Counted from the stretch's first letter, positions 7,444-15,510 are shown. The stretch is 15,699 nt of DNA from UMGS1649 sp045637095 (GCA_045637095.1 JAZTYX010000055.1:1-15699); one strand, 5' to 3'. Made by a program: numbers and translations. Notes: generated from the sequence alone by a model not told the origin.

Positions 7444-9234
7444 ATGTCTGAATTAATTACAGGACAAAAAAGAAGTGCAAGATGCACAGAGTTTACTGAA
7501 GCCGATGTTGGTAAAAATGTAACAGTTATGGGCTGGGTAGACACAAGAAGAGATATGGGTAAAATCATATTCGTAGATTTAAGAGATAGAAGCGGAATAA
7601 TCCAAGTAGTTATAGACGATAGAGTGTCAGCTGAAGATTTTGAAAAAGCAAGCCATATTAAAAACGAATATGTTATATCTGTAGAAGGTGTGGTTAACAA
7701 AAGAGATGATTCAAAAGTTAACCCAAAACTTAAAACAGGAACAATAGAAGTTATTGCAAAATCTGTTAGAATACTTTCAGAATGCGATACTCTACCATTC
7801 CAAATTGAAGAAGCAGATCAAGTGGGAGATCAAACAAGACTTAAATATAGATATCTAGATTTAAGAAGCAAATCAATGCAAAGAAACTTAAAATTAAAAA
7901 GTGATATTTGCCATATTACAAGAAACTTTTTCCACGATGAAGGATTTATTGAAGTTGAAACTCCAATGTTAAATAAATCTACACCAGAAGGAGCAAGAGA
8001 CTACTTAGTACCAAGTAGAGTAAATCCAGGAATGTTCTATGCATTACCTCAATCTCCACAATTATTTAAACAAATATTAATGTTATCTGGATATGATAGA
8101 TATATCCAAATAGCTAGATGTTTTAGAGATGAAGAGTTAAGAGCAGACCGTCAACCAGAGTTTACACAAATAGATATGGAATTATCTTTTGTTGATGAAG
8201 ATGATGTAATCGATGTAAACGAAAGATACTTAAAGAAAGTATTTAAAGAAATTAAAGGTATAGACATTGAAACTCCATTTATGAGAATGCCTTATGATGA
8301 AGCAATGAGAAGATTTGGTTCAGATAAGCCAGACTTAAGATTTGGTATGGAACTTACAGATATGTCAGATATATTTGCAGGTTGCGAATTCAAAGTGTTT
8401 GCAGACACTATAGCTAAAGGTGGAAGTGTTAGAACAATAACAGTTCCAGGAGCTGCAAACTATACTAGAAAACAAATTGATGAATTAATAGAATTTGTTA
8501 AAATATATAAAGCAAAAGGTCTTGCATCATTTGCTATTGAAAACGGAGAATACAAATCTAATATATTACGTTTCATGTCTGAAGATATAATTGCTAAAGT
8601 TGTTGAAAGAGCAAACGCTAAAGAAGGTGACTTAGTATTATTCGTAGCAGATACTAATGAAGTTGTATTTGCAGCTTTAGGAGCATTAAGATGCGAAATG
8701 GCTAAGAGATTAGATCTAATAAATAAAGATGAATACAAATTCTTATGGGTAGTAGACTTCCCAATGTTTGAATGGGACGAAGAAAATAACAGATGTAAAG
8801 CTGTTCATCATCCATTCACAGCACCTAAGGATGAAGATCTAGCATTTATGGAAGAAAGACCATTAGATGTTAAAGCTAAAGCTTACGATATCGTATTAAA
8901 CGGTACAGAGCTTGGCGGAGGAAGTATTAGAATTCACTCTAGAGAAGTTCAAAGAAGAGTATTTAATTTACTTGGATTTACAGATGAGCAAGCTCAAACT
9001 AGATTTGGTTTCTTATTAGATGCATTTAAATATGGTGTACCACCTCATGGCGGTTTAGCATATGGTCTAGATAGACTTGTAATGTTAGTTTTAGGATTAG
9101 ATACTATACGTGATACAATTGCATTCCCTAAAGATAAGAGTGCAAGCTGTCAAATGTCTGAAGCTCCAAACGTTGTAGATCAAAAACAATTAGATGAACT
9201 TCACATTAAATTAAACTTACCAGAAGAACAATAA
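7444..9234 (+). CDS. aspS: Aspartate--tRNA ligase
   Basis: A class II aminoacyl-tRNA synthetase that charges tRNA-Asp. At 596 residues it is the long bacterial type (E. coli about 590): an N-terminal OB-fold anticodon domain (about 1-110), a catalytic core and an inserted GAD domain (about 285-420). Motifs seen: motif 1 FIEVETPML (168-176), the flipping-loop region STPEGARDYLVPSR, motif 2 RCFRDEELRADRQPEFTQ (from 225) and motif 3 GGLAYGLDRLVML (536-548). In the anticodon-domain loop RRDMGKIIF, residue 38 is Met. Family knowledge places Leu there in many Asp-specific enzymes and His in non-discriminating ones. The ATG has GGAGG (7431-7435) with 8-base spacing. Expression is under the Asp T-box. 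gpsA follows 47 bases later with no terminator between. hisS, a common partner, is absent from this window. Confidence 0.98.
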   Translation: MSELITGQKRSARCTEFTEADVGKNVTVMGWVDTRRDMGKIIFVDLRDRSGIIQVVIDDRVSAEDFEKASHIKNEYVISVEGVVNKRDDSKVNPKLKTGTIEVIAKSVRILSECDTLPFQIEEADQVGDQTRLKYRYLDLRSKSMQRNLKLKSDICHITRNFFHDEGFIEVETPMLNKSTPEGARDYLVPSRVNPGMFYALPQSPQLFKQILMLSGYDRYIQIARCFRDEELRADRQPEFTQIDMELSFVDEDDVIDVNERYLKKVFKEIKGIDIETPFMRMPYDEAMRRFGSDKPDLRFGMELTDMSDIFAGCEFKVFADTIAKGGSVRTITVPGAANYTRKQIDELIEFVKIYKAKGLASFAIENGEYKSNILRFMSEDIIAKVVERANAKEGDLVLFVADTNEVVFAALGALRCEMAKRLDLINKDEYKFLWVVDFPMFEWDEENNRCKAVHHPFTAPKDEDLAFMEERPLDVKAKAYDIVLNGTELGGGSIRIHSREVQRRVFNLLGFTDEQAQTRFGFLLDAFKYGVPPHGGLAYGLDRLVMLVLGLDTIRDTIAFPKDKSASCQMSEAPNVVDQKQLDELHIKLNLPEEQ

Positions 9235-9281
9235 TACTAAATATATGCAAATATATAAACATATACGAAAGGAAAAGATTT

Positions 9282-10244
9282 ATGAAGATAGCAATATTAG
9301 GAGCTGGTGCGTTAGCAATTGGTTTTGCTAAAGTTCTAGAAGCTAGGGATTTTGACATAGTAATGTGGACAAAATTTGAAGCAGAAAAAGAAGAAATTTT
9401 AACAACAAGAGTAAACTCAAGATTGTTCCCAGGAATTAGACTTGCAGATGAAATTGGAATAACAACAGATATAAGAGAAGCTGTAGAGGGAGCGGACGTA
9501 ATACTTAACGTCCTTCCGTTTATAGCAATTAGAGATACAATAGAACTAATTAAAGATTTTTATGATAAAGATCAAATAATTATTAGTGCAACAAAAGGTA
9601 TAGATGAAGAAAACTTTATAACTACAACTAAACTTTTTGAAGAAGGGCTAGGAGCAACAAAACAAGTTGCGTTATCTGGACCATCGTTTGCAATAGATGT
9701 TGCTAAACATACAGAGATTTCTCTTATGCTAGGAACTACTTCTGAAGAAGCTGAGAAGGTTACTCGTATGTTATTTGAAACAGATGCTATAAAAATGGAA
9801 ACAACAGATGATATAGACGGAATACAATTCTGTGGAGCAATAAAGAATGCTATAGCTGTTGGTTCGGGAATGTTAGCAGGACTAAATGTAGCAGATTCTA
9901 CAAGAGCAGCATATTTAGCAACAGGTATGACAGACATGGCAAAAGCCTTAGTTATGCTTGGTGGTAAAAAAGAAACAGCATATAGCTATGCTGGCGCTGG
10001 AGATCTTATGCTTACATGTATGAGCCCTACAAGTCGTAACTTTACATTCGGATATTATTTAGGACAAGGATTAAATGTTGATGAGGCATTTAAATTAATG
10101 AATAATAAAACGGTAGAAGGATATAAAGTAATACGTGCATTAAATAAGTATAGTAAAGAAAAAGATATACCTTTCTATACAATACCAGTGTTATATGACA
10201 TAGTATTTAATGGTAAGGATGTAAATAACATAAAGAAAGTGTAA
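9282..10244 (+). CDS. gpsA: NAD(P)-dependent glycerol-3-phosphate dehydrogenase
   Basis: It reduces dihydroxyacetone phosphate to sn-glycerol 3-phosphate, the backbone for phospholipids and lipoteichoic acid, in the cytoplasm. The 320 residues fit the family (about 330). An N-terminal Rossmann domain has GAGALA (7-12), with Ala in place of the third Gly. Further family marks are SATKGI (102-107, conserved Lys105), LSGPSFA (131-137), CGAIKNAIAVGSGMLAGL (184-201, catalytic Lys188), GAGDLMLTC (238-246) followed by SRN (251-253), and VEG (278-280). It is somewhat divergent: common GpsA versions read GLGDLxLTC, and Glu usually follows LSGPSFA where Ile-Asp is seen. AAAGGA at 9268-9273 supports ATG 9282. 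It is probably read from the aspS transcript and so would partly follow the T-box. It ends at a long hairpin terminator. Confidence 0.9.
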   Translation: MKIAILGAGALAIGFAKVLEARDFDIVMWTKFEAEKEEILTTRVNSRLFPGIRLADEIGITTDIREAVEGADVILNVLPFIAIRDTIELIKDFYDKDQIIISATKGIDEENFITTTKLFEEGLGATKQVALSGPSFAIDVAKHTEISLMLGTTSEEAEKVTRMLFETDAIKMETTDDIDGIQFCGAIKNAIAVGSGMLAGLNVADSTRAAYLATGMTDMAKALVMLGGKKETAYSYAGAGDLMLTCMSPTSRNFTFGYYLGQGLNVDEAFKLMNNKTVEGYKVIRALNKYSKEKDIPFYTIPVLYDIVFNGKDVNNIKKV

Positions 10245-10273
10245 ATAACAATAATTATAACGATTATAACATG

Positions 10274-10329
10274 AAAAACAACGTATGAAGTTTGAAGTGC
10301 ATTAACTTTAGTTTCAACGTTGTTTTTTA
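10274..10329 (+). terminator. Long bipartite hairpin terminator after gpsA
   Basis: An outer 11-bp stem (10274-10284 with 10317-10327) continues after a one-base bulge into TGAA/TTCA (10286-10289 with 10313-10316). An inner AAGT/ACTT hairpin (10295-10298 with 10305-10308) follows, then a T run. It is longer than the other terminators here but has the same layout. Confidence 0.8.
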
Positions 10330-10335
10330 TAACTA

Positions 10336-10364
10336 TTATTACTTGAAAAAACAAATAATATAAT
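10336..10364 (+). promoter_or_regulatory. Promoter of the BspA-LRR gene
   Basis: A perfect TATAAT (10359-10364) with a poor -35 (TTATTA, 10336-10341) 17 bases upstream. The start would fall near 10371. This rules against the ATG at 10370 and favours the ATG at 10400, which has AAGGAG upstream. Confidence 0.5.
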
Positions 10365-10399
10365 ATACAATGAAAATGTATAAGGAGAAGCAAAAGAAA

Positions 10400-12958
10400 A
10401 TGAAAGAAAAAAGGGGAATATCTTTAATAGTATTAGTGATTACGATAATAGTAATGATAATATTGGCTTCTGCAGCTATTATATCGTTAAGTAATCTTGG
10501 TATAATTGGTAAAGCAAATGATGCGTTGGATAAAAGTAATTTAAAACAAGTTCAAAATTTAGCTACAATGGCTTGGGCAGACGCTTATATGGACAACAAA
10601 AGAACTCAGTGGGAATTAGAACAATATGTTTTAGGTGTGTTAGAGAAAAACAACGTAAATCTAGATGATTATGAAATAATTGTAACACCTGATGGAGTTA
10701 CTGTAGAATTAGGTAATAAAAATATTGTTGCAGGACTTTATGAGACAGGAACAAATTACAAGACATTAATTACACCATGGAATGAGTTAATAAATACTGG
10801 AATGGTTGTCGTAGATAACGGAACAGCAACTATTGGTACAGTTTTACCACAAAATTTGCCGGCAAAAAACACTAATGGATTTTATTATGGAGTAGAGTAT
10901 AGAAATGCTGACATGGGGATAGGTTTGGTGTTCAATGAAGATGGTTCGGTTGGTGCATATGAAAGCGGTGTGCTTAGTCAAACATTACCGGGCGGCTCAG
11001 CTGTTTATAGCCTTAATGCTATAGATATGTCGGTTGTTGATTGGGGTGTTGGTGCTGTTAGTGCGAACGGAACAATGGTATACTTTAGTAGTTTGGGATT
11101 GGGATTTACATTAGGTACTACAGCGCAAATTGAAGGAGAATTAGTACTTCCTACAAATGGAAGTATAACTTCGATTGGAGAGAAGGCATTTGTTAACCAA
11201 ACGGGATTGACAGGTATTAAAATCCCTTCTAGTGTAACTTCAATTGGCAAGTTTGCTTTCAATGGATGCAATAGCCTTGAAAATATGGAAGTGCCATTTG
11301 TAGGTGCAACAAAAGATGGTGATGAAAATACACATTTTGGTTATATATTTGGTGCAAATGAATATTCTAATAATAATACTTATGTTCCAACATCTCTTAA
11401 AACAATTAAAGTTATAGGGAATGTTAATATAAACGATTTCGCATTTTATGAGTGTACAAATTTAGTAAATGTTAGCATTAATAAATCAAATATAATAGGA
11501 GATTTAGCGTTTTATGATTGTACAAGTTTAACAAATGTTGAATTTAATAAAGCAAGTGCAATTGGATTAAGAGCGTTTCTTGGTTGTGCTAATTTGATAA
11601 ATGTTAAAATACCAAACAGTGTTAAAAAAATAGACGCTAACGCATTTTATGAGTGTCAAAAAGTAATTAATACGGTAAACGGTATAAAGTACGTAGATAA
11701 GTGGGTTGTAGACACTGATGATACAGTAGCTAATGTTACATTAGCTGAGGATACACGTGGAATTGCAGATTATGCACTTTCAGAATGTATTAATATGACA
11801 AGTATAACTATACCAGAAGGTATAGAAATTATTGGAGATTTTGCTTTTCAAGGTAGCGATAAATTAATGAGTATTATTATACCAGCAAGTGTTAATTACA
11901 TAGGGGAATTAGCTTTATATTATTGTGATAATTTGACAACTATAAATGTAAATGAGAACAATAAAAATTATTGCTCGATAGATAATGTTTTATATAATAA
12001 AGATAAGACAAAAATAATCCTATATCCACGCGCTAAAGCAGATACAAATTATACAATTTTAACAACTGTAACGGTTATAGGAACGCATACTTTTGGAGCT
12101 TGTAAAAACTTAAAATCAATTGTAATACCGGATAGTGTCACGATTATAGAAGATGGCGCGTTTCTTAATTGTACAGGTCTTACAAGTATAGAAATACCAG
12201 CAGGTGTTAAAAACATACAAGATAATGCATTCCAAGGATGCTCAAATATAAATACAGTTTATTATAAAGGAATTATTGCAGGCTGGTGCGGTATTGAGTT
12301 TGATAAAGACTATTATGGTGGTGATAGTAATCCTTGTTTTTATAATGCTGCATTATATATTAATGGCGAAAGATTGGAACAACTAATTATTCCAAATACA
12401 ATTACACAAATAAAGGCTTCGTCTTTTCATGGTTGTTCAAGTATAACAAGTGTAGAGATACCTCGAAGTGTAAAGATTATTGAAGATTACGCTTTTAGAG
12501 ATTGTGCAAATATAGCAAGTGTAACAATTTCTAATGGAGTAACAACTATCGGAGATTGTGCATTCTATGAGATTCCGAATTTAAACACGGTACGATACGA
12601 GGGGACTATTGAAGGTTGGTGTAACATCACATTTGGAGAATTATATGCTAATCCATGCTATAATAAAGTATCATTATATATAAATGGTGTTGATATAGAA
12701 AATGTAGTTATTCCAAATACAATCACTAAACTTAATTATTCACTATTTGTTAATTGTACAAATATTAAGAGCATAACAATCCCACAAAGTGTAAAAACTA
12801 TTAAACAACATGCTTTATATAATTGTACAAATCTTACTACTATTATTTATAATGGTACGGTAGAACAATGGAATGCTATTACAAAAGAGACTTATTGGAA
12901 TACAAAGTCACCAGTAACGGAAGTAATATGTACAAATGGCACAGTTACATTAAATTAA
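10400..12958 (+). CDS. Pilin-leader surface protein with BspA-type leucine-rich repeats
   Basis: An 852-residue surface protein of unknown ligand. ATG 10400 is chosen because AAGGAG lies at 10382-10387 and the -10 box ends only 5 bases before the first in-frame ATG (10370). The N-terminus MKEKRG then GISLIVLVITIIVMIILA is nearly identical to the gene at 3361, as is the following module to about residue 100 (LSNLGIIGKANDA, LATMAWADAY, LEKNNVN, DYEIIVTPDGVTV). Residues 105-247 form a Gly/Asn/Thr-rich linker domain. From about 248 to 836 runs an array of BspA/LRR_5 repeats with the core IPxSVTxIGxxAFxxCxxL. It is broken by family-typical YYKGxxxGW and LYINGxxxxxxxIPNTIT inserts. Such LRRs mediate adhesion or host binding in BspA proteins; that role here is inference. 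No sortase or C-terminal anchor is seen. It is a monocistronic unit. Confidence 0.88.
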   Translation: MKEKRGISLIVLVITIIVMIILASAAIISLSNLGIIGKANDALDKSNLKQVQNLATMAWADAYMDNKRTQWELEQYVLGVLEKNNVNLDDYEIIVTPDGVTVELGNKNIVAGLYETGTNYKTLITPWNELINTGMVVVDNGTATIGTVLPQNLPAKNTNGFYYGVEYRNADMGIGLVFNEDGSVGAYESGVLSQTLPGGSAVYSLNAIDMSVVDWGVGAVSANGTMVYFSSLGLGFTLGTTAQIEGELVLPTNGSITSIGEKAFVNQTGLTGIKIPSSVTSIGKFAFNGCNSLENMEVPFVGATKDGDENTHFGYIFGANEYSNNNTYVPTSLKTIKVIGNVNINDFAFYECTNLVNVSINKSNIIGDLAFYDCTSLTNVEFNKASAIGLRAFLGCANLINVKIPNSVKKIDANAFYECQKVINTVNGIKYVDKWVVDTDDTVANVTLAEDTRGIADYALSECINMTSITIPEGIEIIGDFAFQGSDKLMSIIIPASVNYIGELALYYCDNLTTINVNENNKNYCSIDNVLYNKDKTKIILYPRAKADTNYTILTTVTVIGTHTFGACKNLKSIVIPDSVTIIEDGAFLNCTGLTSIEIPAGVKNIQDNAFQGCSNINTVYYKGIIAGWCGIEFDKDYYGGDSNPCFYNAALYINGERLEQLIIPNTITQIKASSFHGCSSITSVEIPRSVKIIEDYAFRDCANIASVTISNGVTTIGDCAFYEIPNLNTVRYEGTIEGWCNITFGELYANPCYNKVSLYINGVDIENVVIPNTITKLNYSLFVNCTNIKSITIPQSVKTIKQHALYNCTNLTTIIYNGTVEQWNAITKETYWNTKSPVTEVICTNGTVTLN

Positions 12959-12963
12959 ATATT

Positions 12964-12993
12964 AAAAGCGGGAATAGTTTATTCTCGCTTTTT
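12964..12993 (+). terminator. Intrinsic terminator of the BspA-LRR gene
   Basis: A 12-bp stem (12964-12975 with 12981-12992, one G-U pair) with loop AGTTT. The T tract forms the 3' end of the stem. It starts 5 bases after the stop. Confidence 0.85.
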
Positions 12994-13044
12994 ACTGTAT
13001 TTATACCATTTATCTGTAAAACTGATACATTTGTCGACATAAAA

Positions 13045-13073
13045 TTGAAAAATGCTTGAAAATATGGTACAAT
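13045..13073 (+). promoter_or_regulatory. Promoter of the ABC transporter gene
   Basis: TTGAAA (13045-13050), a 17-base spacer and TACAAT (13068-13073), with TG at 13065-13066 giving an extended -10. The start near 13080 leaves a leader of about 70 bases that contains a hairpin. Confidence 0.85.
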
Positions 13074-13094
13074 AATAATGCAAGAATTTGGTTG

Positions 13095-13118
13095 ACATAG
13101 GCGATAAATTGTCTATGT
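13095..13118 (+). other. Hairpin in the leader of the ABC transporter mRNA
   Basis: A 10-bp stem (13095-13104 with 13109-13118, two G-U pairs) with loop TAAA lies between the predicted start site and the ribosome site at 13132-13138. It has no T tail, so it is not a terminator. It could stabilise the mRNA or act as a protein or operator site. A TTGACA at 13092-13097 overlaps it but has no good -10 at the right distance. Confidence 0.5.
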
Positions 13119-13148
13119 AAAAATAATTAGAAAAGGAGAAATAAAAGG

Positions 13149-14951
13149 ATGATAAAAAAACTCTTGCAAAAAATAGCAACACTCGTTAGCACAACTTTTA
13201 AGCCTTTTGGCTTGAAACACAAAATGGTAGCAGTACCAGACAATCTTAAAAAGAGAGGTCGGAATTTAGCAATTGTAGAATTTAGCATAACATTTTTAGG
13301 TTTGGCGTTTTCGTTCTTACTTAAAGCAACCAATATTATGATAGAAATGAAATTCGTTATATTAGGTATTGTGTTCTTTATGTTATACTATGGCGAACAA
13401 GTTTTAAGGTCTAGCCTTGATCTTGTGATTGCAGCAGAAAGCAAAAAATATCAGTTTATGTTTGATAATGAAATTATCTTAAGAGGAAGTAAAATTCTTT
13501 CTGAGGTAACAGATAAAGTGCATAAAAAGGATGAAAAAACTAATATGTACTCTATAATGTCAAACGAGTCGGTAATAAATGTTATAAAACGCTATTTGTC
13601 TAATTTGTGGGAACTTAAGATAAACAATATATTTAATATTTTGGGTATCATATCTGCAATATTAATGCTTGTATTTGCGGTCATCACAAATAATGCAATT
13701 AGCCAAAGTATATTTATTCCTGTCCTGATAGTATTTGCTATTACTGCATTTACTACAACAGTGTATTTGTCGATTAGTCGTAAAACTTATCACGAAAAGT
13801 TCAGAGAAAGTGTAGACGAAGAATACGAGATAAGTAATGATCTTTTAAGAGTAACCCCGATAGTAAAGAAAGATGTTCCTATGAGAATAGATCTTCTTAG
13901 CAAAACAATTAAAGCGAACAACAGTAACTTTATAACTTTTGATAAGAAAATGAGAATCTCAAGACTCATAATGTGCATAGTAGAAACACTTGCAACTTAT
14001 GGAATAATCTTGCTGTATATTTTCGGTGTGAATTGGCAAAACATAACTGTTGCTACAATCGCAGAAATTACTGCTAATATCGTAATAGTAACGGCTGCTT
14101 TAAGAAATATAACTAGAATCACAGATTCTTTAGACAGATTCAGTGAACGCGTTACTGTTATAACTCGTGAAGAGTGTGAAATGAAACTCATAACCGAAAC
14201 CTATGATAAGGTTGTCGCTAGGAATAATGAAGATAAACCTGTAAGCAGAATATCTATTCCGGAGTTTACAATAAGTTACATCGAAGAGTCGGAAAACGAT
14301 AAACCGTTTACCTTAAAAAGTGAAAGGGAGATAGTTATTTCTACTGGAGATGTTGCAATACTTTATGGACCTTCTGGATCAGGTAAATCTACCTTCATGA
14401 AACTCATAACTGAAAGAATGACATTAAATAAGAGTGTGGATATCCCTTCGACATCTAGATTCTTATACTATGATGAAAAACTTAAGTTTGGTTCACTTAG
14501 CATGTACAAAGAATTGTTCTGTAACGACGAACAACCAAATCTTGCAAAAATGCAGGACATTCTTGTAAACCTTCATCTGTGGCAGGAAATTACAACAAAT
14601 TGTGTAGATGTGTGGCAGTATCTTAAAGAGAAAAAGTATAATCATTTTTCTAATGGTCAGAAACAGCGCTTAATTATTGCAAAGATGCTTTATTGGCTTG
14701 ATGAAAATATAGATGTGCTTGTTCTTGATGAGTGTACTTCTGGACTTGATGATGTTATAAGCGAAGTTGAGGGTGCAAACGCACAGGAAATTTTGGAATA
14801 CATCACAACATATTCAAACAAAGACAAACGTCGTATTGTTGTAATATCTACTCACCAAAATATTGATGATTTCATTTCAAAAATTGAAACCGAATTCAAC
14901 ATCCAAAAATTACAATTTGTTAGAAAAGGAGAATGCAATATAGTAAATTAA
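13149..14951 (+). CDS. ABC half-transporter (TMD-NBD fusion), divergent ATPase
   Basis: A 600-residue membrane protein with the layout of an ABC exporter half-transporter. Six hydrophobic segments lie near 39-58, 67-84, 160-180, 186-208, 272-293 and 300-317, followed by an ATPase domain (about 370-595). The ATPase has Walker A GPSGSGKST (407-415), signature FSNGQKQR (500-507; usual LSGGQ), Walker B VLVLDE (523-528, catalytic Glu528), DECTSGLDD and H-loop His569 in STHQ. The Q-loop region reads YYDEKLKFGSL (440-450) with no Gln at the expected place. Substrate unknown; no peptidase domain, precursor peptide or partner subunit is adjacent, so it probably works as a homodimer. ATG 13149 has AAAGGAG at 13132-13138. 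It has its own promoter and terminator. By eye it uses CTT and CGT codons more than its neighbours, a weak hint of separate origin. Confidence 0.85.
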   Translation: MIKKLLQKIATLVSTTFKPFGLKHKMVAVPDNLKKRGRNLAIVEFSITFLGLAFSFLLKATNIMIEMKFVILGIVFFMLYYGEQVLRSSLDLVIAAESKKYQFMFDNEIILRGSKILSEVTDKVHKKDEKTNMYSIMSNESVINVIKRYLSNLWELKINNIFNILGIISAILMLVFAVITNNAISQSIFIPVLIVFAITAFTTTVYLSISRKTYHEKFRESVDEEYEISNDLLRVTPIVKKDVPMRIDLLSKTIKANNSNFITFDKKMRISRLIMCIVETLATYGIILLYIFGVNWQNITVATIAEITANIVIVTAALRNITRITDSLDRFSERVTVITREECEMKLITETYDKVVARNNEDKPVSRISIPEFTISYIEESENDKPFTLKSEREIVISTGDVAILYGPSGSGKSTFMKLITERMTLNKSVDIPSTSRFLYYDEKLKFGSLSMYKELFCNDEQPNLAKMQDILVNLHLWQEITTNCVDVWQYLKEKKYNHFSNGQKQRLIIAKMLYWLDENIDVLVLDECTSGLDDVISEVEGANAQEILEYITTYSNKDKRRIVVISTHQNIDDFISKIETEFNIQKLQFVRKGECNIVN

Positions 14952-14970
14952 CATGAGTCTTAAATCTAAC

Positions 14971-15008
14971 AAAAACACGGAGTGCAAATGCACTCCGTGT
15001 TTTTTTTC
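14971..15008 (+). terminator. Bidirectional terminator between convergent genes
   Basis: A perfect 15-bp stem (14971-14985 with 14990-15004) with loop AAAT, GC-rich in its centre. Eight T follow on the plus strand and five A precede on the 5' side, so it can stop both the ABC gene and the minus-strand gene whose stop codon is at 15009-15011. Confidence 0.93.
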
Positions 15009-15341
15009 TTACCCCATAAAATATTTGGGCGTAAGTTCGGTTGGAATATATCCTAGGTTCATATATTTTTGGATAACCATTTCGTAGTCTTCACGAGCGA
15101 TGTAACAAATTGACTTATATGGATAATCTAAAACTTTTATCCATCCGAGGATTAGTACAGCTATATCATCATAAGATGAAATGCCAATTTGCTTTGCTTT
15201 TTCCGTGATTTTTGCCCGAGTTGTCTCGTCGAGTTTTTCCAAATAGTTTTGGACTGCTAAGATATGTTCCTTTTGGTTTGAGAATGACCGACAATCAATA
15301 CTGTCTACCATATTTGGTAAAATCCATCCGCTTAAAACCAT
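15009..15341 (-). CDS. Hypothetical small cytoplasmic protein
   Basis: A 110-residue protein that I do not recognise. The start is at 15341 (MVLSGWILPNMVDS) because GGAGGT lies at 15354-15349 on the minus strand with 7-base spacing. A longer frame from 15356 would begin inside that ribosome site. No signal peptide is seen. The middle is helical and charged (HILAVQNYLEKLDETTRAKI, then EKAKQIGISSYDDIAVLIL), and the end is rich in Tyr (KSICYIAREDYEMVIQKYM, then LGYIPTELTPKYF). It is convergent with the ABC gene and divergent from the gene at 15511. Its promoter has an extended -10, and a perfect inverted repeat lies between promoter and start, so it is probably regulated. It has no DNA-binding motif clear enough to call it a regulator. 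Confidence 0.75.
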   Translation of the reverse strand: MVLSGWILPNMVDSIDCRSFSNQKEHILAVQNYLEKLDETTRAKITEKAKQIGISSYDDIAVLILGWIKVLDYPYKSICYIAREDYEMVIQKYMNLGYIPTELTPKYFMG

Positions 15342-15367
15342 AAGGTACACCTCCAAAATTTTGTTGG

Positions 15368-15400
15368 TATTAATGTTGTGTATTTATACTAACATTAATA
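15368..15400. repeat. Perfect inverted repeat, possible operator or leader hairpin
   Basis: Ten-base arms, TATTAATGTT (15368-15377) and AACATTAATA (15391-15400), are separated by 13 bases. The repeat lies between the predicted minus-strand start site (about 15410) and the ribosome site of the gene at 15009-15341. It could bind a dimeric repressor or fold in the mRNA. No T tract follows, so it is not a terminator. Confidence 0.6.
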
Positions 15401-15416
15401 TTATCGACTAATTAAA

Positions 15417-15445
15417 ATTATACCATAGATTACATAAAAAGTGAA
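15417..15445 (-). promoter_or_regulatory. Promoter of the minus-strand hypothetical gene
   Basis: On the minus strand, TATAAT (15422-15417) is preceded by TGG, giving an extended -10. TTCACT (15445-15440) lies 17 bases upstream as a -35. Transcription would start near 15410, just before the inverted repeat. Confidence 0.65.
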
Positions 15446-15510
15446 GTTTTTTCTATATTTACAAGCGTTAATACTTATGATATTATTTTTTTATATTTAA
15501 AGAGGTAAAT

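Noticed and set aside
10370..10399. In-frame ATGs upstream of the BspA-LRR gene
   Set aside because: The TATAAT at 10359-10364 would place the transcript start at about this ATG; AAGGAG at 10382-10387 points to 10400.
12868..13059. Plus-strand frame overlapping the end of the LRR gene
   Set aside because: It crosses the LRR stop and its terminator in another frame and has no ribosome site.
15342..15356. Longer start for the minus-strand small gene
   Set aside because: That ATG overlaps the GGAGGT ribosome site, which is correctly spaced for 15341.
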